Shown in pieces: positions 55,986 through 64,000 of a stretch of DNA of 64,000 nucleotides. Each line of letters opens with the position of its first letter. The first letter of the stretch is position 1. The stretch comes from Rhodopseudomonas sp. Its GTDB lineage: Bacteria > Pseudomonadota > Alphaproteobacteria > Rhizobiales > Xanthobacteraceae. The notes beneath the pieces are model-generated. The model made no database searches. It was given only the letters and a program-made list of their open reading frames with translations, and was not told the origin of the DNA. The translations under genes and the position numbers were made by a program. Location: positions 62,001 through 126,000 of the forward strand of contig WGNB01000014.1 in assembly GCA_016124795.1 (NCBI GenBank), given 5' to 3'.

Positions 55986-56109
55986 AGCGGATAAAACGGC
56001 GGACCAAACAGGGCTAACGCGCCTTTACCTGTTTGTTGCCCATGCCTTAACAGGCGCACAGCATTTTTTGATCAAAATGGACTCAAATTGATGGTCCAAG
56101 GTAGCGATC

Positions 56110-56331
56110 ATGTTTGCTGCAAAACACGCCCCCATTCATCGCGGCTCGGTGTTCGAGCGCGTCTGCGTCAAGTGCGAGAAATGTCAGTCGCCGATCGTGG
56201 TCAACCGGCCGGACCAGGTCAGCGTCGAGTTTTCCGTGCCGTGCAAGCGGTGCGGTCATCGCGGAATCTATTTCAAGCGCATGCTAACGACCGAGAATGT
56301 CGTCGAGCGCCGCAAATTCCAGCGTGACTGA
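56110..56331 (+). CDS. Small zinc-ribbon protein
   Basis: 73 residues. Two Cys pairs, CVKCEKC (about 19-25) and CKRCGH (about 45-50), form a zinc-ribbon pattern, with a basic C-terminus ending RRKFQRD. The frame continues to the stop at 56331 just before the dehydrogenase gene on the other strand. Size and motif suggest an RNA- or protein-binding adaptor. I do not recognise the family and see no partner. Confidence 0.7.
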   Translation: MFAAKHAPIHRGSVFERVCVKCEKCQSPIVVNRPDQVSVEFSVPCKRCGHRGIYFKRMLTTENVVERRKFQRD

Positions 56332-56354
56332 AGCCGCCCTATCGGCTTCGTGGT

Positions 56355-57356
56355 CTATAGCATCGACGGCAAGACCCGGTCGGGCGGCCGATGGCCGTCC
56401 ATGAAGGTCTTGATGTTGATGATGACCTTCTCGCCCATGTCGACGCGGCCCTCGATGGTGGCCGAGCCCATATGCGGCAACAGCACGACCTTGCCGGCCT
56501 TGGCCAGCTTGAGCAGCTTCGGATTGACGGCCGGTTCGTGTTCGAACACGTCGAGGCCGGCGCCGGCGATCTCGTCGGCTTCCAGCATACGCGCCAGCGC
56601 GTTCTCGTCGATGACCTCGCCGCGCGCGGTGTTGACGACGAAGGCTTCCGGCCGCAGCATTTTCAGCCGGCGCGCCGACAGCAAGTGGAACGTTGCCGGG
56701 GTATGCGGGCAGTTGACCGAGACGATGTCCATGCGGGCGAGCATCTGATCGAGGCTCTCCCAATAGGTGGCGTCGAGCTCTTCTTCAATCTTGGGCGCGA
56801 CCTTGCGACGATTATGGTAGTGGATCTGCAGACCGAAGGCGCGGGCGCGTCGCGCCACCGCCTGGCCGATGCGGCCCATGCCGATGATGCCGAGACGCTT
56901 GCCCCAGATGCGGTTGCCGAGCATCCAGGTCGGCGTCCAGCCCGACCAGTCCTTGTCCGAAATCAGGACGCCGGCGCCTTCGACCAGACGGCGCGGAACG
57001 GCGAGAATCAAAGCCATCGTCATGTCGGCGGTGTCTTCGGTCAGAACGCCGGGCGTGTTGGTAACGGTGATGCCGCGCTGAACCGCGGTGGTCACGTCGA
57101 TATTGTCGACGCCGTTGCCGAAATTCGCGATCAACCGCAGTTGCTCGCCGGCCTTCGACAGCAGCGCGGCGTCGATCCTGTCGGTGACCGTCGGCACCAG
57201 CACATCGGCTGTCTTGACGGCTTCGGCTAATTGGTGCGCCGTCATCGGCGTATCGTCGGCATTGAGACGAGCGTCGAAGAGTTCCCGCATCCGCAGCTCG
57301 ATGCTGTCGGGCAGTTTGCGGGTCACGACCACTACGGGCTTCTTGGGCTTGGACAT
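56355..57356 (-). CDS. D-isomer-specific 2-hydroxyacid dehydrogenase, glyoxylate/hydroxypyruvate reductase-like
   Basis: 333 residues. The NAD-binding loop GKRLGIIGMGRIGQAVARRA is intact. Catalytic residues are visible: Arg in VVNTARGEVIDE, Glu in GLDVFEHEPAV and His in VVLLPHMGSAT. FGNGVDNIDVTTAV is the substrate loop. NAD(P)H-dependent reduction of glyoxylate or hydroxypyruvate is the family's usual activity. It is transcribed convergently to the zinc-ribbon gene and divergently from the SH3 gene, with 172 bp between starts. Confidence 0.9.
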   Translation of the reverse strand: MSKPKKPVVVVTRKLPDSIELRMRELFDARLNADDTPMTAHQLAEAVKTADVLVPTVTDRIDAALLSKAGEQLRLIANFGNGVDNIDVTTAVQRGITVTNTPGVLTEDTADMTMALILAVPRRLVEGAGVLISDKDWSGWTPTWMLGNRIWGKRLGIIGMGRIGQAVARRARAFGLQIHYHNRRKVAPKIEEELDATYWESLDQMLARMDIVSVNCPHTPATFHLLSARRLKMLRPEAFVVNTARGEVIDENALARMLEADEIAGAGLDVFEHEPAVNPKLLKLAKAGKVVLLPHMGSATIEGRVDMGEKVIINIKTFMDGHRPPDRVLPSML

Positions 57357-57528
57357 GGTCTTCGCGCTTGCCTCATCGTCGATGCGGCGCCGGGTGCGTT
57401 TCTGCGCAGGACCGGTCGCCGATTCAGGTCTCGTTAACGCTGCTCGCTCACACTTCCGGTTATCGGCATCTCTTGGCGTTGCCGGTTTGCCGCGTGCGAG
57501 GTCGAAAATTCCACCTTTTTCCTATCAG

Positions 57529-58107
57529 ATGGTCGTGACAACACAAAGCCTTCGGGCCGCGCGCCGGCCGGCGGCCGGCCTGATTTGGCTGCGCCGGGTC
57601 ACGGTCGTGGCCGGACTGGTTGCCGGCGTTCTGACGGCAAGCGCGCCAGGCGCGCGGGCGGCCGGCGATATTGGCAGCGTGAGCGGTCTGCGGATTCCGC
57701 GCTTCGTCAGCCTCAAGGCCGACCGGGTGAATGTTCGTTCCGGTCCAAACAAGGATCAGGACGTTCGCTGGGTCTACACCCGGGCCGGAATGCCGGTCGA
57801 AATTACCGCCGAGTTCGAGAACTGGCGGCGAATCCGCGATTGGGAAGGCGCCGAAGGCTGGGTCTATCACTCGCTGCTGTCGGGCAAACGCACGGCGGTG
57901 GTGGTGCCGACGCTGAAGACCGATCTGGTGCCGCTGTATGAAAGTCCAAACGTCCTGTCGACGGAGACCGCCCGGTTGCAATCCGGCGTTCTGACGCAAA
58001 TCAAGTCGTGCACCGGCAAATGGTGCGAGGTCTCCGGCAAGAATTTCAGCGGCTACATCATGCAGGATCGCCTCTGGGGCGCCTATCCGAACGAAAAGGT
58101 CGAATAA
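57529..58107 (+). CDS. Exported SH3-domain protein
   Basis: 192 residues. The N-terminus MVVTTQSLRAARRP is followed by a hydrophobic stretch (VTVVAGLVAGVLTASAPGARA) with cleavage near ARA-AGD. A bacterial SH3-like repeat follows (FVSLKADRVNVRSGPNKDQ, VEITAEFENWRRIRDWEGAEGWV), and a second one (TARLQSGVLTQIKSC, WCEVSGKNFSGYIMQ). Such proteins bind peptidoglycan or act as periplasmic adaptors. A divergent dehydrogenase lies upstream; a terminator follows after 24 bases. Confidence 0.85.
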   Translation: MVVTTQSLRAARRPAAGLIWLRRVTVVAGLVAGVLTASAPGARAAGDIGSVSGLRIPRFVSLKADRVNVRSGPNKDQDVRWVYTRAGMPVEITAEFENWRRIRDWEGAEGWVYHSLLSGKRTAVVVPTLKTDLVPLYESPNVLSTETARLQSGVLTQIKSCTGKWCEVSGKNFSGYIMQDRLWGAYPNEKVE

Positions 58108-58131
58108 GGCCGCCGGCGTGAGCCCCAAAAA

Positions 58132-58156
58132 AATGGCCGGGACGAACCCGGCCATT
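58132..58156. terminator. Terminator between the SH3 gene and irr
   Basis: AATGGCCGGG / CCCGGCCATT form a perfect 10-bp stem (58132-58141 and 58147-58156) with loop ACGAA. On the minus strand it runs into seven T, giving a strong terminator for irr; on the plus strand it may also stop the SH3 transcript. Confidence 0.85.
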
Positions 58157-58186
58157 TCGAAAATCCAGCGGATCGGACGCGGCGCG

Positions 58187-58675
58187 TCAGGCTTTCCGGC
58201 GCAACCGCACGACGACGTCGACGCGGGCGATTTCGTAGCCTTCCGGCGGCTCCGGCGTCTTGCCGACAATCACGTCGGCTCCCGGAATATCGAGCAATTC
58301 GTCCTCGCCCTCGACGAAGAAATGGTGATGCGACGACGCATTGGTGTCGAAATAGGCCTTCGAACCGTCAACCGGAACCTGGCGCAGCAGGCCGACTTCG
58401 GTGAACTGGTGCAAGGTGTTGTAGATGGTGGCCAGCGATACCGGCACTTTGGCGCGGGAAGCTTCCTCGTACAGCGCCTCGGCGGTCAGATGCCGGTCGC
58501 CTTTGCCGAACAGAATCCAGCCGAGCGCCATGCGCTGACGGGTCGGCCGCAGGCCGACTTCGCGCAGCATGGCTTTGACGTCGTGCCAGGGGCAGCCGGT
58601 CAGGGATGTCCGATCCGCCCCGGGGGCGATGTCGGATTTGGCGATCGGCTGTATCATGGTACGCAGCTGGGTCAT
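58187..58675 (-). CDS. irr: Iron response regulator Irr (Fur superfamily)
   Basis: 162 residues, about the 163 of Bradyrhizobium Irr. The heme regulatory motif GCPWHD occupies residues 27-32, and heme binding there triggers degradation in that organism. The winged helix follows (LREVGLRPTRQRMALGWILF, SLATIYNTLHQFTEVGLL). The His-rich SSHHHFFVEGEDELLDI is the second heme/metal site. Regulates heme and iron genes. The frame opens at 58762, but MTQLRTMIQPIAK at 58675 matches the family. Divergent from fabA, with an 18-bp palindrome 23 bases before the start. Confidence 0.93.
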   Translation of the reverse strand: MTQLRTMIQPIAKSDIAPGADRTSLTGCPWHDVKAMLREVGLRPTRQRMALGWILFGKGDRHLTAEALYEEASRAKVPVSLATIYNTLHQFTEVGLLRQVPVDGSKAYFDTNASSHHHFFVEGEDELLDIPGADVIVGKTPEPPEGYEIARVDVVVRLRRKA

Positions 58676-59155
58676 TGTTTCGCCCGATAAGGAATTCCGC
58701 ACATTACGATGTGCGCGATACGCAGAAAAACACAAATAAGCTCTGCCGAAAGCCGCAATCATGGCCGATCAGGCCTGTTGCCGATTGCGCCTCAAAAGAC
58801 ATTTCGATCACGGGAAAGTCGCGCAACACTTGAGGACACAGGACCTCAGCGCCACGGATCAATTCCCGCAAGCTCGCGGCAAAACCGTTTCATTTGTAAC
58901 ATATACGAAGTGGTCGGCTAGATGCAACTCTCTCGCAACTGCGCCCCGACGCCAATTTGTCGCGGTTTGGGCGGTCGCGACTGAGGAACATTATCCGCAG
59001 GGAGGATTTCCGCATCTTTGCCCCTACGGCTCGGTGTGTTAGGAATTTTCCGTGAAAGTTCAGCCCCGTGCTGCAGCCGGGGCCGGAGAGATGGCGACCG
59101 GTACGCCGGGGTTTCAATCCGGCGGCGGCAGCCGCCCAATGAGGATCTAGCGACG
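58676..59155. other. 480-bp divergent regulatory region between irr and fabA
   Basis: No coding frame looks real. An inverted repeat lies at 58698-58715. Near 58890-58910 is an AT-rich tract around TTTGTAACATATACGAAG, followed by GCAACT repeated at 58924 and 58935. Promoters of irr and fabA should be here. No clear match to the published iron control element (ICE) was found by eye. Confidence 0.5.
58698..58715. promoter_or_regulatory. 18-bp inverted repeat upstream of irr
   Basis: CGCACAT-TACG-ATGTGCG is a perfect 7-bp inverted repeat with a 4-base spacer, 23 bases before the irr start. A dimeric regulator, perhaps Irr itself, could bind here. Confidence 0.4.
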
Positions 59156-59689
59156 ATGGATAAACGGCGTAACAGTTTCGCCTACGAAGATTTGCTGGCC
59201 TGTGGCCGTGGCGAACTGTTCGGGCCCGGCAATGCTCAATTGCCGTTGCCGCCGATGCTGATGTTCGATCGCATCACCGAGATTTCCGAAGAGGGCGGCG
59301 CCCACGGCAAGGGTTATGTTCGGGCCGAGCTCGATGTGAAGCCGGACCTGTGGTTTTTCCTGTGCCATTTCAAAGGCGATCCGGTGATGCCGGGCTGCCT
59401 TGGTCTCGACGCCATGTGGCAGATGGTCGGCTTTTTCCTCGGCTGGCTTGGCTCGCCCGGCAGTGGCCGTGCGCTCGGCATGGGTGAAGTGAAGTTCACC
59501 GGTCAGGTGCTGCCGACCGTGAAAAAAATCATTTATGGCGTCGATTTCAAGCGGGTGATGCGGTCGAAGCTCGTGCTCGGCATCGCCGATGGTTGGTTGT
59601 CCGCTGACGGTAACGTCATCTACAAGGCCACCGATTTGAAAGTCGGCCTGTTCAAGCAGGAAGCGGCTTTGCAGCCGGTCGGAGCCTGA
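59156..59689 (+). CDS. fabA: 3-hydroxydecanoyl-[ACP] dehydratase/isomerase
   Basis: 177 residues. Dehydrates 3-hydroxydecanoyl-ACP and isomerises the trans-2 to the cis-3 enoyl product, which starts unsaturated fatty-acid synthesis. The hot-dog fold signature [18 protein letters not shown] holds the catalytic His, and LGLDAMWQ follows with the Asp. The frame is open upstream to 59018, but [14 protein letters not shown] is the family start. First gene of fabA-fabB-fabI; fabB starts 124 bases on. Confidence 0.96.
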   Translation: MDKRRNSFAYEDLLACGRGELFGPGNAQLPLPPMLMFDRITEISEEGGAHGKGYVRAELDVKPDLWFFLCHFKGDPVMPGCLGLDAMWQMVGFFLGWLGSPGSGRALGMGEVKFTGQVLPTVKKIIYGVDFKRVMRSKLVLGIADGWLSADGNVIYKATDLKVGLFKQEAALQPVGA

Positions 59690-59813
59690 GCCGTTCCGGC
59701 GGTCTCGATTTCAGACCCGGTATTGAACCGATGATTGGGCTTGCGCGGTCGCCTCGAGTGGCCCAAATGAGCCGCATCGCCGCCATTGGCGGCCAGAGTT
59801 AGGATACGTGGCC

Positions 59814-61034
59814 ATGAGACGTGTCGTCGTCACCGGGATGGGCATTGTCTCATCGATCGGAAACAATACGCAGGAAGTCCTCGCCAGTCTGCGCGAAGCG
59901 AAATCCGGCATTACCTTCGCCGAGGAATTCGCCGCGCATGGCTTCCGTTGCCAGGTGCAGGGTAAGCCGACGCTCGATCCTTCGGGTTCGGTCGACCGCC
60001 GCGCGATGCGTTTCCTCAGTCAGGCCTCGGCCTGGAATCACGTCGCCATGGAGCAGGCGATCCGGGATTCGGGCGTCGAGGAAAAGGACATCGTCAATCC
60101 GCGCACCGGCATCATCATGGGCGCGGGCGGTCCCTCGACCGAAACGATTGTCGAAGCCGCCGACATTACCCGCAAGAACGGTTCGCCCAAGCGAATCGGT
60201 CCGTTTGCCGTGCCGAAAGCGATGTCGTCGTCGCCGTCGGCGACGCTGGCGACCTGGTTCAAGATCAAGGGCGTGAACTATACGATCTCGTCGGCCTGCG
60301 CGACGTCCAATCATTGCATCGGCAACGCCGCCGAAATGATTCAGTGGGGCAAGCAGGACATGGTGTTCGCCGGCGGATCGGAAGATCTCAGCTGGACGAT
60401 GTCGAACCTGTTCGACGCGATGGGCGCGATGTCGTCGAAGTATAACGATACGCCGGCGACGGCCTCGCGCGCCTATGACGTCAGCCGTGACGGCTTTGTT
60501 ATTGCCGGCGGCGCGGGCGTGCTGGTTCTGGAAGAACTCGAACACGCCAAGGCGCGCGGCGCCAAGATCTACGCCGAGCTTGCCGGTTATGGCGCGACGT
60601 CGGACGGCTACGACATGGTCGCGCCGTCGGGCGAAGGCGCTATTCGTTGCATGCAGATGGCGCTGGAAACCTGCAAGACGCCGATCGACTACATCAACCC
60701 GCACGCCACTGCGACACCGGTCGGCGACGCCAAGGAGATCGAGGCGATCCGAACGGTGTTCGGCGACAAGTGCCCGCCATTGTCGGCGACCAAGTCGTTG
60801 ACCGGCCATTCGCTCGGCGCCGCCGGCGTGCAGGAAGCGATCTATTCGCTGCTGATGATGAATAACGGCTTCATGTGCGAAAGCGCCAATATCGTGAATC
60901 TCGATCCGGCCTTCGCCGACATGCCCATTCTGCGCGCCCGCAAGGACAACGTCGAACTTGGCGCGGTATTGTCGAATTCGTTTGGCTTTGGCGGCACCAA
61001 TGCGTCGCTGGTGTTCAAACGTCTGGATGCCTAA
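59814..61034 (+). CDS. fabB: Beta-ketoacyl-[ACP] synthase I
   Basis: 406 residues. Elongates unsaturated and saturated acyl-ACP with malonyl-ACP. The catalytic Cys sits in [13 protein letters not shown], the two His in [11 protein letters not shown] and [24 protein letters not shown] closes the protein. TTAGGATACGTGGCC gives an AGGA spaced correctly for the ATG at 59814; a GTG six bases earlier would be too close. Together with fabA it makes unsaturated fatty acids. Confidence 0.96.
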   Translation: MRRVVVTGMGIVSSIGNNTQEVLASLREAKSGITFAEEFAAHGFRCQVQGKPTLDPSGSVDRRAMRFLSQASAWNHVAMEQAIRDSGVEEKDIVNPRTGIIMGAGGPSTETIVEAADITRKNGSPKRIGPFAVPKAMSSSPSATLATWFKIKGVNYTISSACATSNHCIGNAAEMIQWGKQDMVFAGGSEDLSWTMSNLFDAMGAMSSKYNDTPATASRAYDVSRDGFVIAGGAGVLVLEELEHAKARGAKIYAELAGYGATSDGYDMVAPSGEGAIRCMQMALETCKTPIDYINPHATATPVGDAKEIEAIRTVFGDKCPPLSATKSLTGHSLGAAGVQEAIYSLLMMNNGFMCESANIVNLDPAFADMPILRARKDNVELGAVLSNSFGFGGTNASLVFKRLDA

Positions 61035-61203
61035 GACTTCAATGACGACTTCGAAGCGTCACCCCGGGATGCGAGACGGCAAAGCTGTCGCGCTTCGCGG
61101 GGCGGCGGCCGTTTATGATTCGAGGTCTGTCGCGGGCGCGTCGACCCGCGCTTGTTATACGATATGAATTGCACCTCAGGATAACGGACAAGGGCTGGGA
61201 ACC

Positions 61204-62028
61204 ATGCCGGGATTGATGGACGGAAAACGTGGGCTGATCATGGGGGTCGCCAACGACCACTCGATCGCCTGGGGCATCGCCAAGATGCTGAGCGACCATG
61301 GCGCGCAGATCGCCTACACCTATCAGGGCGAGGCGCTGCTCAAGCGCGTCAAGCCGTTGGCCGAGCAGACCGGCTCCGATCTGATCATGCCCTGCGATGT
61401 CGAGGATATCGCTTCGGTCGACAAGGTGTTTGCCACGCTCAAGGAGAAATGGGGCACCATCGATTTCTTCGTTCATGCCGTCGGCTTCTCGGACAAGAAC
61501 GAGCTGAAGGGGCGCTTTGCCGACAACACCCGCGAAAACTTCGTCCGCACGATGGTGATTTCCTGCTTCTCTTTCGCCGAGAGCGCCAAGCGTGCGGCGG
61601 AACTGATGCCCAATGGCGGCTCGCTGCTCACGCTCACTTATAATGGCGGCGATCGCGCCATGCCCAACTATAACGTCATGGGCCTGGCGAAGGCGGCGCT
61701 TGAATCGTCGGTGCGCTATCTCGCCGTCGATTTCGGCCACCAGAAGATCCGCGTCAACGCGATCTCGGCCGGTCCGATCCGCACCCTGGCCGGCGCCGGC
61801 ATCGGCGATGCGCGCTACATGTTTGCGTTCCAGCAGAAATATTCGCCGCTCGGTCGCGGCGTGACCCTGGAAGAACTCGGCGGCGCGGGTCTTTATCTGT
61901 GCTCGGATCTGTCGACCGGCGTCACCGGCGAGATCCATTTCGTCGATAGCGGTTACAACGTCATCGCCATGCCGCAGCCGGCGGCGCTCCGGGAAGCGGC
62001 CGGCGATGTGGAGCAGAGTGAGAAGTAG
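61204..62028 (+). CDS. fabI: Enoyl-[ACP] reductase (NADH)
   Basis: 274 residues of the SDR superfamily. Performs the last step of each fatty-acid elongation cycle. GLIMGVANDHSIAWGIAK binds NAD; the catalytic Tyr and Lys lie in YNVMGLAKAALESS. VNAISAGPIRTLAG is the substrate loop. A 169-bp gap, part of which resembles the intergenic repeat, separates it from fabB, so it may have its own promoter. Target of triclosan and isoniazid-type inhibitors in other bacteria. Confidence 0.96.
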   Translation: MPGLMDGKRGLIMGVANDHSIAWGIAKMLSDHGAQIAYTYQGEALLKRVKPLAEQTGSDLIMPCDVEDIASVDKVFATLKEKWGTIDFFVHAVGFSDKNELKGRFADNTRENFVRTMVISCFSFAESAKRAAELMPNGGSLLTLTYNGGDRAMPNYNVMGLAKAALESSVRYLAVDFGHQKIRVNAISAGPIRTLAGAGIGDARYMFAFQQKYSPLGRGVTLEELGGAGLYLCSDLSTGVTGEIHFVDSGYNVIAMPQPAALREAAGDVEQSEK

Positions 62029-62036
62029 GTCGGCGG

Positions 62037-62081
62037 CATCCTTCGCGACGCGGCCTGCCGTCGCTTCGCAGCGTCAGGATG
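62037..62081. repeat. Intergenic repeat copy between fabI and katG
   Basis: Outer arms CATCCT (62037-62042) and AGGATG (62076-62081) pair, with CGCGACGC and GCGTC inside. The CATCCTTCG start matches the copies near 2071 and, more weakly, 51445. It lies just before the shared terminator. Confidence 0.5.
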
Positions 62082-62090
62082 ATAATAAAA

Positions 62091-62117
62091 AAACGGCCGG
62101 GGTATCCCCGGCCGTTT
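62091..62117. terminator. Bidirectional terminator of fabI and katG
   Basis: AAACGGCCGGGG / CCCCGGCCGTTT (62091-62102 and 62106-62117) is a perfect 12-bp stem with loop TAT. It is flanked by seven A on the left and TTTTC on the right, so it can end transcripts from both sides. Confidence 0.9.
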
Positions 62118-62164
62118 TCATTTTGTGGTTTGAAAGCCGATGTCTTGGTGGCTTTCAGCGCCGA

Positions 62165-64000
<1,836 letters not shown>

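Overview
The window is about 64 kb of GC-rich chromosome from an alphaproteobacterium, most likely Hyphomicrobiales (Rhizobiales) of the Bradyrhizobium/Rhodopseudomonas/Xanthobacteraceae type. The support is the very large NAD-glutamate dehydrogenase, an Irr regulator with a GCPWHD heme motif beside fabA-fabB-fabI, the hemC-hemD-Mic60-hemY block, addB-addA-trxA, a TsaE-kinase fusion next to murU and a DivL-type kinase. Assignment below order level is inference. I see no insertion sequence, integrase, prophage, CRISPR array or rRNA. One tRNA is present. The window looks like ordinary core chromosome with a few accessory islands.

Layout. 1-8.8 kb: the end of a glutamate dehydrogenase, purH, a heparinase II/III protein, rsmB, a thermonuclease-like protein and two tandem L,D-transpeptidases. 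9-13.8 kb: acs, then a minus-strand tsaD-gpsA-EVE cluster. 13.9-18.9 kb: divergent hemC-hemD-Mic60-hemY, then tRNA-Thr(CGT). 19.1-24.5 kb: a MarR regulator divergent from asnO-ngg-M42 peptidase, the cluster for the osmoprotectant N-acetylglutaminylglutamine amide. 24.9-28.6 kb: two paralogous ParA-like ATPases of unknown role, a 46-residue membrane peptide, an LplT-like transporter and a small secreted protein. 28.7-40.2 kb: an adenylosuccinate lyase-family enzyme, trxA, addA, addB, murU, tsaE-amgK and a small exported protein. 40.3-45.4 kb: DivL-like kinase, Rrf2 regulator, dut and coaBC. 45.4-48.9 kb: a MarR regulator divergent from VOC, DUF899, GST, AHSA1 and VOC genes. 49-53.2 kb: ubiE-ubiB, mutM and an enoyl-CoA hydratase. 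53.3-58.1 kb: a protease-like protein without catalytic residues, a ThiF/MoeB enzyme, a zinc-ribbon peptide, a 2-hydroxyacid dehydrogenase and an SH3 protein. 58.2-64 kb: irr, fabA, fabB, fabI and the C-terminal part of katG.

The most unusual items are these. coaBC carries an in-frame FitA-like ribbon-helix-helix DNA-binding domain at its N-terminus, and just upstream of its start lie three 8-bp half-sites at 9-bp spacing, which suggests an autoregulated coenzyme A gene. The DivL-like kinase has Tyr in place of the phosphorylatable His. The tandem ParA-like ATPases have no recognisable partner. The trypsin-like protein has lost all three catalytic residues. A repeat family lies in several intergenic gaps, and one copy supplies the ribosome-binding site of mutM.
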